From the NCBI GenBank assembly GCA_902797435.1, contig CADBSV010000039.1, forward strand, positions 1-64,000: 64,000 bases of DNA, given 5' to 3'. Below the pieces are notes generated by a model. It was given only the letters and a program-made list of their open reading frames with translations. It did no database searches and was not told the origin of the DNA. The translations under genes and the position numbers were made by a program. This document shows positions 15,516-24,180 of this stretch, one piece after another; the first letter of the stretch is position 1, and the number at the start of each line of letters is the position of its first letter. Origin of the DNA: an uncultured Bacteroidia bacterium (GTDB lineage: Bacteria; Bacteroidota; Bacteroidia; Bacteroidales; UBA932).

Positions 15516-17273
15516 ATGACTTTTCTGGAGTTACTTTCTCCTGCTAGAAATCTGGATATCGGCATCGCGGCCATCGACAGCGGTGCCGATGCCGTTTATA
15601 TAGCCGGGCCGTTCTTCGGAGCAAGGAAGGATGCCGGCAACTCCATGGAAGACATCGCCGCCCTGTGTTCCTACGCCCACCGCTTCGGAGTGCGTATTTT
15701 CGTGACGGTGAACATCGTGGTGGGGGATGACGAACTGCAGGAACTGCACTCCCAGATGCTCGCCGGACAGGCTGCCGGAGTGGACGCCTTCATTGTGCGG
15801 GACGAGAGGATCTTCAGTTGGAAAGACATAACCGTACCCCTCCACGCATCGACGCAGTGCGCCATCCGCACCCCTGAAGACGCCCGCAGGTATGAAGCCC
15901 TCGGAGCATCCCGGCTGGTGCTTGAAAGGGAACTTCCGCTCGATGTGGTGAAACAGATACGCGCTGCCTGCTCGTGTGAACTGGAATTCTTCGTACACGG
16001 TGCGCTCTGCGTCTGTTACAGCGGCGACTGCCGGCTTTCCGAGTATCTTGACGGGCGTTCCGCCGACCGCGGAGAATGCATCCAGGCCTGCCGGTCCATG
16101 TACGACCTCGTGGATTCCTCGGGAAATGTGCTTGTAAAGGACAAAGCCCTGCTTTCGCTCAAAGACTTCAACCTGTACCGAAAGCTTGGCGACCTTGTTT
16201 CCGCAGGAATCTGCTCCTTCAAGATAGAAGGCCGGCTGAAAAGCATATCGTATGTCCGCAATGTAACCCGGGCCTATTCGCAGGCGCTCGACGCTCTCGT
16301 GGAAGCGAATCCCGGTACTTTCGCAAGGGCTTCGTTCGGAAGGGTTTCCGGAGGCTTTTCCCCGGACCTTTCAAAAGCATTCAACAGAGGATATACCGAA
16401 CTGTACCTTGACGGCAGGCGCGAGCGCGGATGGTCTTCAATGGATGCGCCGTCCAACCTGGGCTCTTTCGCAGGCACCGTGAAACGTGTGCGCAGGGACC
16501 GTTCCGGGATGGAGATTTCACTGCAGGCCCCTGCGGCCCGCGAGCGGGTTGAAGAGCTCCATAACGGAGACGGGTTCGCCTTTATAAAAGGAGGCTCCAT
16601 AGTAGGATTCCGAGGTGATGTATGCGAAGGCAGCACTATCCGCTGCAAGGATGTGGAAGGGCTGAGGGAAGGCGTCAGGCTCTACAGGAACATTGACGCA
16701 GCTTTCGAAAGGGAGCTGGAAAAGAACCGGCCGAAAAGGGAAATCCGCGTATCGCTGTCGGTTGCGGTTTCCGGAAGGTGGAATATCTGCATCACCGCCC
16801 TCTCCGAAGACGGACGCAAGGTGACCAGCGATTTCAAGGCAGATGTGGAAATGGCCGAAAACCGTCAGAGGGCGGCTTCCATGTTCCGTGAACAGCTTTC
16901 AAAGCGCAGCGGGCACTATGTCTTCAGCCTGGATAAGCTGGACGCCGGGCAGCTGCCGCTTCTGAGCGCGGGGATACTCAACTCCATGAGGCGCCTGGTG
17001 GCGGAGGATCTTGACGCCCTGCCCTGCGGAAAGGCGGAGATGATGAACCGTCCCAGGCCCTTCAAACCCCTGTCTGACATCCCGGTTAAAAGCCCTGCAA
17101 GCGCCCTTGAACCGCTCATGCGAAGCCGCTACTGCATCCGTTACGAACTCGGCCTCTGCCCCGTTCATCAGGGAGCCCGCGAAACAGGCCCCCTCTATCT
17201 GGTGAACAACGGCCGGCGCCTTTCTCTCAGCTTCGACTGCAAAGCCTGCGAAATGACCGTCGGGCGAAGCTAA
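15516..17273 (+). CDS. U32 family protein, RlhA-like (23S rRNA hydroxylation)
   Basis: 585 residues. The N-terminal TIM-barrel-like U32 domain (about 1-260) has LLSPARNLDIGIAAIDSGADAVYIAG and the family signature FVHGALCVCYSGDCRLS (about 165-181), with further cysteines in RGECIQACR. A long C-terminal beta domain follows (about 300-585). This two-domain layout matches E. coli RlhA (YdcP), which hydroxylates C2501 of 23S rRNA with prephenate as precursor. The peptidase label of U32 is historical. The start abuts the TPR stop. Assignment to RlhA rather than another U32 hydroxylase is by architecture only. Confidence 0.85.
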   Translation: MTFLELLSPARNLDIGIAAIDSGADAVYIAGPFFGARKDAGNSMEDIAALCSYAHRFGVRIFVTVNIVVGDDELQELHSQMLAGQAAGVDAFIVRDERIFSWKDITVPLHASTQCAIRTPEDARRYEALGASRLVLERELPLDVVKQIRAACSCELEFFVHGALCVCYSGDCRLSEYLDGRSADRGECIQACRSMYDLVDSSGNVLVKDKALLSLKDFNLYRKLGDLVSAGICSFKIEGRLKSISYVRNVTRAYSQALDALVEANPGTFARASFGRVSGGFSPDLSKAFNRGYTELYLDGRRERGWSSMDAPSNLGSFAGTVKRVRRDRSGMEISLQAPAARERVEELHNGDGFAFIKGGSIVGFRGDVCEGSTIRCKDVEGLREGVRLYRNIDAAFERELEKNRPKREIRVSLSVAVSGRWNICITALSEDGRKVTSDFKADVEMAENRQRAASMFREQLSKRSGHYVFSLDKLDAGQLPLLSAGILNSMRRLVAEDLDALPCGKAEMMNRPRPFKPLSDIPVKSPASALEPLMRSRYCIRYELGLCPVHQGARETGPLYLVNNGRRLSLSFDCKACEMTVGRS

Positions 17274-17283
17274 GGGAGGAGAA

Positions 17284-18498
17284 TCATTGCAGATCGAAAG
17301 AAATGCGCACGTCCCCGAAGCGCCCTTCGGCAGTTCCCAGTGAACGAAGATAATCCATGCCCACTGCACCCCTCCACACAATGTCGTCGTTGGTGTAAAA
17401 CGGTATTTCAATGTCGGCCCCGTAGCTTTTGGACTTGATCATCACCTTTGCCGAGCACTTCCAGCTCGTTCGCGTGCCTCCGTCGCTTTCCGTAATCAGA
17501 AGGGCGAATTGCTCCAGCTGGTCCGGAAAGCCCGAAAGCAGCAACGCCTCGAACGGCACTTTCTTCCCTACCTGGTTCCGCCGGACCACTATCATGAGCT
17601 GAGTGACTTCCGGAGTGAAAGAGCCCGGTTCCACCTCCGTATCGGCATATCTCGCATAAAGCGAACCTGCCTGGATGAAGAATTCACTTGCTCCGCAGAA
17701 CCAGGAATCGTATTGCCGGAGCATGGTGAAATCTTTTATCAGAAGATTATGATGCGGGAACACCTCAGAGGACTCATCTTCCTCGTCGAATGCCGACGGC
17801 GCCCGAGTCTGCAGCAGAGAGGCTCCGGAACGGCTCCGCGTAAATAGTTCCAGAGGCGTGAAACCGCTGTCATCGTTTCGGTTGACAACCCATACCGGAC
17901 GCGATGCGGCAACGTTTTCATCCACATAAACCGAATCCAGCACCTCGTAAGAGCCGTCTTTCCAGGCTATTTCGTAGGCATAGTTGCTCGCGGCCCCATA
18001 TCCGGGATCGAACGTGATTAGCGGCCGCTGCTCTCCGTCCCATTCTTCGGAGTAAGGCCAATAGATCTGCATTCCCGAAGACGACAGTTCTTCCAGCAGG
18101 GCCTGCACACAGGTATTCCCTCCTGCCCTGGTGAGGGCATGTGCGGAATAATAATCGGCTATAAGGTCGCGCAGAGGGGTTTTGTAGGCTGCCCTGGTAC
18201 GAGCCCTCGATTCCGGAGAATCTCCCACTCCGGCACCGGGGCTTCCGACCAGATCGCACATCATATACTCCTCGTCGTAACCGTTTCCGGAAGAAGAGCT
18301 TACTGCGTCCCAGACCTCGGAGAGCTGTTCTTCTCCTATCGGCAGAGACGCAAGCATCCGGGCCACCCCGCGAAGGGACATGAGACCTCCGTCGGGAGAG
18401 GTTGCTTGGGAGCCATGGCCGTCATTTTGGGCTTTGCTGCATGAGAGCAGCGCCAGCGAGCAGGCGGCAAGCATCATGAAGAGTTTTCCTGTTTTCAT
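17284..18498 (-). CDS. Lipoprotein, function unknown
   Basis: 404 residues with a lipoprotein signal (LALLSC, lipid Cys20) and no family I recognise. The body is acidic and rich in Ser, Gly and Tyr, with an SSSSGNGYDEEYMM segment near residue 75 and a beta-rich C-terminal half. The start MKTGKLFMM was chosen because a -7 box (18517-18524) overlaps the alternative upstream ATG at 18519. A perfect 14-bp palindrome lies further upstream (18551-18564). Converges with the U32 gene 10 bases apart. Confidence 0.8.
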   Translation of the reverse strand: MKTGKLFMMLAACSLALLSCSKAQNDGHGSQATSPDGGLMSLRGVARMLASLPIGEEQLSEVWDAVSSSSGNGYDEEYMMCDLVGSPGAGVGDSPESRARTRAAYKTPLRDLIADYYSAHALTRAGGNTCVQALLEELSSSGMQIYWPYSEEWDGEQRPLITFDPGYGAASNYAYEIAWKDGSYEVLDSVYVDENVAASRPVWVVNRNDDSGFTPLELFTRSRSGASLLQTRAPSAFDEEDESSEVFPHHNLLIKDFTMLRQYDSWFCGASEFFIQAGSLYARYADTEVEPGSFTPEVTQLMIVVRRNQVGKKVPFEALLLSGFPDQLEQFALLITESDGGTRTSWKCSAKVMIKSKSYGADIEIPFYTNDDIVWRGAVGMDYLRSLGTAEGRFGDVRISFDLQ

Positions 18499-18516
18499 CG
18501 CTGCAAGAGTTTTCGG

Positions 18517-18524
18517 CAAAGATG
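18517..18524 (-). promoter_or_regulatory. -7 element of the 17284-18498 lipoprotein gene
   Basis: CATCTTTG on the minus strand, one mismatch to TAnnTTTG, 18 bases before the chosen start. Confidence 0.4.
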
Positions 18525-18550
18525 GACAAGGAAAAAAGGTGTACCGAAAA

Positions 18551-18564
18551 GTTAAACGTTTAAC
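18551..18564. promoter_or_regulatory. Perfect palindrome GTTAAACGTTTAAC, possible operator
   Basis: A 14-base perfect palindrome with a central CG, the form of LacI/GalR-family operators, just upstream of the presumed -33 region of the lipoprotein gene. No regulator gene is nearby. Confidence 0.35.
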
Positions 18565-18594
18565 CCATACAAACAGCCTCCGGCACGTACGAAC

Positions 18595-18625
18595 AAAGCC
18601 GTTTTCGAAAATGGAAAACGGCTTT
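18595..18625 (-). terminator. Terminator of the SGNH hydrolase gene
   Basis: AAAGCCGTTTTC (18595-18606) and GAAAACGGCTTT (18614-18625) form a perfect 12-bp stem with a 7-base loop, 30 bases beyond the gene's stop. Confidence 0.75.
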
Positions 18626-18654
18626 ATGATGCAAAAGTATTTTTTCTTTCAGGC

Positions 18655-19710
18655 TTACTTCCTGTATTTGCGCAGTATGCGGAGAACCTGCTTTTCTATC
18701 GACTGCTCCCACAGATAGTAGCCATAGTCGCCGGGGTGCACGCCGTCAACGGAACTCTCGTGGTTGGGGGCTGTGGCATTCGGGTGGATGTAGTACACGT
18801 TCTTAAACTTTTTGCAGGCAATCTTCATGAGGGAGTCGGCTACCTCGATGCGACGCGCCTCGGCAGACTCCTTGGAAGTATTGAAATTCCTGTATTCACG
18901 GTAGATAGTACGCTGGAAGATAAGCGGAATATCAGGATGCGCGGCCTGGATAGTCTGTATGAAGGGGAACAACCTTTCCTTTATCTGTTGTATCGAAGGA
19001 TTGGAGAACGTGTCCAGCAGGAGGGCGTCCACATCCGCATCGGCGAGGGCTTTGGCGAAAGACTGCTGAAGCTTGCAGTTGCCGCTGGCAGTGAGGCTCA
19101 GTACCTGAAGGTCGGTGGCCCTTGCGAGCTGCATCGGGTAACTCATGCCGGAACGGCTGGTGCTTACGCCCATTGAATAGCTGGATCCGTTGACCCCGAG
19201 CCTCATTCCCTTTGCTCTCTTGCCGGGAACGACCTTCGCCCCTTCGTCAAGTCCTACCTGGAGCCTGGTGAGCTCGCTGTACATCGGAAGGTAGAGAAGA
19301 CATTCATGTTCGCTTCCGTCCATGGTGGAGATGAGAGTCACCTCGGGCTTTTTCTCCGAGGGTACGGCGGCGGAAGCCCACAGCCATTTCCCGTCTTTCT
19401 TTATATAAAGGTCGAAACCCCTGTGTGACAACACATTGGTAGTAAGCCCGCCGTACGTGTATCCATACTCAGGCTTGAGCTTTATCGACTTGGAGTCAGT
19501 GATGAAATGCAGCCAGAGTCCTGCGCTGCACATTACCAGATTGCGCTCGTGCCCGACGAATGCATACTTTGAAGTATCAGCCCTGTGATAGGGATTCGCG
19601 GTAGGGAGGATCTTACCCTCGAGACCGAGTTCATATCCTTCGTACCAGCGGGTCTGGGCGGACATTAGCGGCCCGGCCAGAACCAACAAAAAGAAAATGA
19701 AGCGTTTCAT
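18655..19710 (-). CDS. Exported SGNH/GDSL-type hydrolase
   Basis: 351 residues with a signal peptide (FFLLVLAGPLMSAQ). An N-terminal jelly-roll-like part (about 20-160) begins TRWYEGYELGLEGK. The SGNH domain then follows: nucleophile region RLGVNGSSYSMGVSTSRSG, block-III LSLTASGNCKLQ, and the catalytic DGVHPGDYGY (Asp/His) near the C-terminus. Such Bacteroidota proteins are probably esterases acting on acylated glycans, but the substrate is not evident here. Single gene with a strong terminator downstream. Confidence 0.87.
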   Translation of the reverse strand: MKRFIFFLLVLAGPLMSAQTRWYEGYELGLEGKILPTANPYHRADTSKYAFVGHERNLVMCSAGLWLHFITDSKSIKLKPEYGYTYGGLTTNVLSHRGFDLYIKKDGKWLWASAAVPSEKKPEVTLISTMDGSEHECLLYLPMYSELTRLQVGLDEGAKVVPGKRAKGMRLGVNGSSYSMGVSTSRSGMSYPMQLARATDLQVLSLTASGNCKLQQSFAKALADADVDALLLDTFSNPSIQQIKERLFPFIQTIQAAHPDIPLIFQRTIYREYRNFNTSKESAEARRIEVADSLMKIACKKFKNVYYIHPNATAPNHESSVDGVHPGDYGYYLWEQSIEKQVLRILRKYRK

Positions 19711-19762
19711 ATCGCTAATATAGCAATTATTATTGAGTATCCCCGAACGCAGGAGAATGCGC

Positions 19763-20695
19763 TCAGCGGAAGGAGACGAAGCGGGGGCGGTCGAAATAAT
19801 CCGGAATCACGGTCACGTCGGAGAACCCGGCGGAAGAGAATACCGCGGCCGTTTCAGCGGGAAGTTCGGAGTTGATTTCCACGATTCCGAATCCGCCGGG
19901 GGCAAGGACCCTCAGCGCAACCTCCGCAATTGCCCTGTGGAACACAAGAGGGTCTTCCTCGGGAGCGAAGATTGCCATATGCGGCTCCCAGCCAAGGACG
20001 TTCTGCCGCATTTCAGACTTTTCCGCCACCATCACATACGGAGGATTTGCAGTCAGCATGTCGAAACGGCCCGATCCGGGGAGATGGATTGCCGAAAGGG
20101 CCGCGCCGGAAGTACCGGCGACGTCGAGCAGGTCCGCCTGCAGGAACGCAGGGCGCCTTACGCGTTTCGGAAGACGTCCCGTCCACCCGGGGACAGTATC
20201 CCGTCCGCGGAACTGGCTCTCCGCCAGATCGAGGGCGTCCCGGGAGAGGTCTGTCGCCACCACCTCGGCACCGGGAAGGTCGAGGGCCAGAGTCCAGGCA
20301 ATGCACCCGGAGCCGGTGCACAGGTCCAGAACGCGCAGCGGCGTCTGTGAGGTGGAAGACTCGCATCCCGCAAGTTCTTCCGCCTTCTGGCAGAGGACCT
20401 CGGTTTCTGCCCGGGGAATCAGGGCTCGCTTGTCTATAAGGAAACGGCGGCCGCAGAATTCGGTATATCCAAGCACGTACTGCAGCGGTTCCGACAAAGC
20501 CAGACGCTGCATATCCTCAAGCGCAAGTTCCTGCAATCCGGCGGGAATCTCCGTGGATGGTTCGGTAATATGCTGATAGGTAGGGAATCCGAAGACCTCG
20601 GCACAGTAATACATTACCATGCTCCTCGCCTCGTCCGAATCATACAGACCGGACAGCGAATTCACCGAGTCTCTGATAAAATCCTTTAATAACAT
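19763..20695 (-). CDS. prmC: Release factor glutamine methyltransferase
   Basis: 310 residues. PrmC N5-methylates the GGQ glutamine of RF1/RF2. Seen: an N-terminal helical domain, LIPRAETEVL (about 110-119), the SAM-binding motif VLDLCTGSGCIAWTLA and the catalytic NPPYV. Start: an in-frame GTG at 20707 overlaps ddl, but the ATG at 20695 (MLLKDFIRDSV) fits the family N-terminus better. Short extra segments (CESSTSQTP before motif I; RLPKRVRRP after motif II) make it slightly longer than usual. Third gene of the PBP1A-ddl-prmC operon. Confidence 0.93.
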   Translation of the reverse strand: MLLKDFIRDSVNSLSGLYDSDEARSMVMYYCAEVFGFPTYQHITEPSTEIPAGLQELALEDMQRLALSEPLQYVLGYTEFCGRRFLIDKRALIPRAETEVLCQKAEELAGCESSTSQTPLRVLDLCTGSGCIAWTLALDLPGAEVVATDLSRDALDLAESQFRGRDTVPGWTGRLPKRVRRPAFLQADLLDVAGTSGAALSAIHLPGSGRFDMLTANPPYVMVAEKSEMRQNVLGWEPHMAIFAPEEDPLVFHRAIAEVALRVLAPGGFGIVEINSELPAETAAVFSSAGFSDVTVIPDYFDRPRFVSFR

Positions 20696-20703
20696 CTGAG
20701 CCC

Positions 20704-21714
20704 TCACCCGTTCTCTATGATGTCGGTGAGGAACCCTGTCATGTCGAGACCTGCGGCACGAACCATCTTGGGCACGAGGGAGGCACTCGTCATTCCGGGA
20801 ATCGTATTCACTTCGAGGAAATAGAGTCCGTCATCTGAAAGGATATAGTCCATGCGCACTATGCCGGAGCACCCGAGATTGTCGTAGATGCGTGCCGTGG
20901 TATTCTGGATAAGGGACACTATGTCTTCGGAAGCCTCGGCAGGACAGACCTCGCGGCTGTTGCCGTTGTATTTTGCGTCGTAGTCGAAATATTCGTTGGA
21001 TGTGATTATCTCGATTATCGGAAGAGTGTGTATCTGTCCGGAAGTACGGTATGCAGCGCAGGTGAATTCCCTGCCATGGATTCCCTGTTCCACAAGTACA
21101 GTGGGCCCTTCGGCAAAGGCATATCCCACGGCGGTGGCAAGCCCGGAGGCGTCCTTTACCATGGTTATTCCGAAACTCGACCCGCCGATGGTCGGTTTTA
21201 CGAACACCGGGAAACGGAGCCTGGAGGACACTTCGTCCACGAAAGCCTGAATGTCGGCCCCCTTGTGGATGAATGCATCCGGAGCGCACTTCACAAGCCC
21301 GAGGTCGCGTATGTAGCTCTTGCAGGCATATTTGTCGAATGCGATGGCCGACACGGAAGACGAACAGGAACTGAAGGGAATGCCGAGCATCTCGAAATAC
21401 CCCTGCAGCTGCCCGCTTTCACCGGGAGCCCCGTGCTGGACCACATACACGTAATCGAACTTCACCTTTTCGCCGAGAATATTCACGCTGAAATCGGTCT
21501 TGTCGATTTCGGGGCGCGCTCCTTCGGGGAAGGTCACCTTCATGGCGTCCTTCTTCTTGCAGGCGACCACCTGCCAGCGTCCGAAACGGGCGAAAATTTC
21601 GTAAACGTCGTATCTGTCTCCGTCGATGCGGGATGCGACGAATTCCCCGCTGCGGCATGCGACCTCCCACTCGGAGGAATCGCTTCCATACATCACAGCT
21701 ATAGCCTTGTACAT
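20704..21714 (-). CDS. ddl: D-alanine--D-alanine ligase
   Basis: 336 residues, ATP-grasp enzyme making D-Ala-D-Ala for peptidoglycan. Seen: the N-terminal strand IAVMYGSDSSEWEVA, VQHGAPGESGQLQGYFEMLGIPF (about 100-122), PVFVKPTIGGSSFGITMV (ATP lysine), EQGIHGREFTCAAY and the metal-binding LEVNTIPGMTSASLVPKM. The product is the stem-peptide terminus used by transpeptidases such as the PBP1A encoded 3 bases upstream, so operon and pathway agree. Confidence 0.96.
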   Translation of the reverse strand: MYKAIAVMYGSDSSEWEVACRSGEFVASRIDGDRYDVYEIFARFGRWQVVACKKKDAMKVTFPEGARPEIDKTDFSVNILGEKVKFDYVYVVQHGAPGESGQLQGYFEMLGIPFSSCSSSVSAIAFDKYACKSYIRDLGLVKCAPDAFIHKGADIQAFVDEVSSRLRFPVFVKPTIGGSSFGITMVKDASGLATAVGYAFAEGPTVLVEQGIHGREFTCAAYRTSGQIHTLPIIEIITSNEYFDYDAKYNGNSREVCPAEASEDIVSLIQNTTARIYDNLGCSGIVRMDYILSDDGLYFLEVNTIPGMTSASLVPKMVRAAGLDMTGFLTDIIENG

Positions 21715-21717
21715 ATC

Positions 21718-24093
21718 TTATTCAAAGTAGTATTCTTCAGGTGTTTCTGAGGTTTCAACCGCATCGGTGAGCTCGTCCCCGGTGCAGCTCAAATCGAGCC
21801 CCACACCGGCCGGAGCGGCGAAGACCTCGCCCTCACCGAAGCCGAAGGTGCCGTCGGCGACGCATTTCTTCATCCATATTCCCCAGATGGGCAGGGCCAT
21901 GTTGGAACCTCCGCCGAGAGCCAGGGAATTGAAATGTACCTGACGGTCTTCCCCGCCAACCCACACGCCGGCGGTGATGGAAGGAGTATAGCCGATGAAC
22001 CAGCCGTCGGAGTTGTCGTTGGTGGTTCCGGTCTTGCCGGCTATCTCGCCCTTGAGGCCGTAGGTGCCCCGGAGCCTGTATGCCGTTCCGTGGTTCACCA
22101 CTCCCTGCATGAGATTGGCCATGAGATACGCCGTACGCTCACCTATCGCTTCGCGCTTGTGATTGGTGAATTCGCCGAGCACGTTCCCGTCCTTGTCTTC
22201 GATGCGGGTAACATACATCGGCGACACATAAACGCCCTTCGACGGGAAGGTGTTGTAGGCGGCGACCATCTCGTACGGGCCGAGGTCGGCCGGACCCACG
22301 CAGAGGGAATACACCTCGTCCACATGGGAATGGATACCCATCTTATGCATCATCTCGGCCATGGCATGAGGGCCGAACTGCTTCATCAGATAGGCGGAGA
22401 TATTGTTCGAGGAGTGGGTCAGACCCCATTTGAGGGTGACGGACTTCCCTATCCATTCGTCCTTGTCGGTGGAACGGGGAGTCCACTCGGTGCCGTCGGT
22501 GGCGAGGAAGCTCTGGGGAACGCATACCGTGCGGTCGCAGGGACTCATTCCCTCCTGCATCGCGAGCGTATAGAGGAAGGGTTTGATGGTGGAACCCACC
22601 TGGCGTTTTCCCATTGAAACATTGTCGTACTTGAACCAGCGGTAGGAAGGACCGCCGACATAAGCCTTCACGAACCCGGTTACAGGCTCCATGGCCACAA
22701 AGCCGCAGCGCAGTATGCCCTTGTAATAGCGGATGCTGTCGTCGGGGGTCATGGTAGTATCGATATATCCCTTTTTATTATATGCGAAAACCCTCATGGG
22801 CACCTTCTCACTGAACTGTGCAAGAATCTCCTCATCGGGCTTTCCGGCCTTGTGCTGCAGGCGGTAGCGGTCGCTCCAGCGCCTGGCGTTGTTCATGAGC
22901 CGTTCGCGCACCGCGGGTTCCGTATCGTTGGCAAAGGGAGGATGATGCTTCCAGCGGAGTTCCCGGTTGAAGGCTTTCTGAAGGTTGCCTCCGAGCCATT
23001 CGGTAACGGCCTCCTCGGCATACTTCTGCATCTTGTAGTTGATGGTGGTGTATATCCGGAGTCCGTCGCGGTCGAGGTCGTAGGCGCTGCCGTCTGCCTT
23101 CTTGTTCTTGGTGAGCCATCCGTAAAGGTCGTCCTGCTCCCAGCGCTGAAGGTCGTATTTGTAGTCTTCTTCGTACTGATAGCTGCTCCTCTTTGGCTTG
23201 GATGCGTTCATGTCGCGGCGAAGAAGGTCGCGGAAGTATGGGGCAAGACCGGCGTTGTGGTCCTTGACCTGGAAATCAAGGGTGATGGGCAGGGCCTGCA
23301 GCGAATCGAGCTTGTCTTTCGGAAGATAGAGCCCCTTCTTCTTGTAGGAGTTCTGCGCCATGCGGCCCAGGACGAAGTTGCGCCTCACCAGAGCCTTGTC
23401 CGGATTGAGGGCCGGATTATAGCGGGTGGGCTTGTTCACCATTCCGATGAGGGTTGCCGCCTCTTCAACCGTCACTTCGGAAGGAAGCTTGCCGAAGAAG
23501 GTCTCGCTGGCAGCGCGTATGCCGTATGCGCTGCTCCCGAAGAAAACGGAGTTGAGATACATGTCGAGTATCTCCTCCTTTGTGTAGTTGCGCTCAAGCT
23601 TTACCGCCGTTATCCATTCCTTGAGCTTGGTCCATACCATCACCACCTTGCTCCAGCCGGGAACCTTGCTGTGCACCTCCCGGCGGGGATAGAGGCTCTT
23701 TGCAAGCTGCTGGGTGATGGTGGAACCGCCGCCCTGCGAAGAATCGCGCATGAGGAGGGTTTTGAAGAACACCCTCATGAGGCCCTTGGTGTCGATACCG
23801 GAATGACGGTAGAAACGGGCGTCTTCCGTAGCTATCGCGGCATGCACAAGATACGGAGATAGCTCTTCGTAGCTTACGAAGGTGCGGTTCTCAATATGGA
23901 AGGTGGTGAGGATCTGCCCGTCGTCCGCAAGGACCTGGGTCGCCAGTTTGCTGTCGGGATGCTCCAGTTCCTCGAAAGAGGGAATCCTGGCGAAAAGCCA
24001 CACGAGCAGCAGAAGCAGGAGCACCAGGGCAAAGGGAGCCGTGATGATGATCCAGAACCATTTTGTTATCTTCTTTTTTGACGAATCATTCAT
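21718..24093 (-). CDS. mrcA: Class A penicillin-binding protein 1A
   Basis: 791 residues; bifunctional peptidoglycan glycosyltransferase/transpeptidase. One N-terminal membrane helix (WFWIIITAPFALVLLLLLLVWLF, about 13-35), a GT51 domain with catalytic IATEDARFYRHSGID (about 90-104) and GGSTITQQLAKSLY. The transpeptidase has SxxK in VGSTIKPFLY, the SSN in THSSNNISAYL, and KTGTT in IAGKTGTTNDNSDGWFIGY. First gene of an operon with ddl and prmC; divergent from topA. A TAATTTTG box is 6 bases before the start. Confidence 0.95.
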   Translation of the reverse strand: MNDSSKKKITKWFWIIITAPFALVLLLLLLVWLFARIPSFEELEHPDSKLATQVLADDGQILTTFHIENRTFVSYEELSPYLVHAAIATEDARFYRHSGIDTKGLMRVFFKTLLMRDSSQGGGSTITQQLAKSLYPRREVHSKVPGWSKVVMVWTKLKEWITAVKLERNYTKEEILDMYLNSVFFGSSAYGIRAASETFFGKLPSEVTVEEAATLIGMVNKPTRYNPALNPDKALVRRNFVLGRMAQNSYKKKGLYLPKDKLDSLQALPITLDFQVKDHNAGLAPYFRDLLRRDMNASKPKRSSYQYEEDYKYDLQRWEQDDLYGWLTKNKKADGSAYDLDRDGLRIYTTINYKMQKYAEEAVTEWLGGNLQKAFNRELRWKHHPPFANDTEPAVRERLMNNARRWSDRYRLQHKAGKPDEEILAQFSEKVPMRVFAYNKKGYIDTTMTPDDSIRYYKGILRCGFVAMEPVTGFVKAYVGGPSYRWFKYDNVSMGKRQVGSTIKPFLYTLAMQEGMSPCDRTVCVPQSFLATDGTEWTPRSTDKDEWIGKSVTLKWGLTHSSNNISAYLMKQFGPHAMAEMMHKMGIHSHVDEVYSLCVGPADLGPYEMVAAYNTFPSKGVYVSPMYVTRIEDKDGNVLGEFTNHKREAIGERTAYLMANLMQGVVNHGTAYRLRGTYGLKGEIAGKTGTTNDNSDGWFIGYTPSITAGVWVGGEDRQVHFNSLALGGGSNMALPIWGIWMKKCVADGTFGFGEGEVFAAPAGVGLDLSCTGDELTDAVETSETPEEYYFE

Positions 24094-24099
24094 AACCTA

Positions 24100-24107
24100 C
24101 AAAATTA
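24100..24107 (-). promoter_or_regulatory. -7 element of the PBP1A operon
   Basis: TAATTTTG on the minus strand ending 6 bases before the ATG; near-leaderless arrangement. Confidence 0.5.
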
Positions 24108-24143
24108 CTGATTTTTTTGATAACACCCCGATAACGACAGAAA

Positions 24144-24176
24144 TTTGCAGTTTTTTTCCAAATAGAGTTATCTTTG
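24144..24176 (+). promoter_or_regulatory. topA promoter
   Basis: TTTG (24144-24147) and TATCTTTG (24169-24176), 21-base spacer, ending 4 bases before the topA ATG. Confidence 0.7.
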
Positions 24177-24180
24177 CAGC

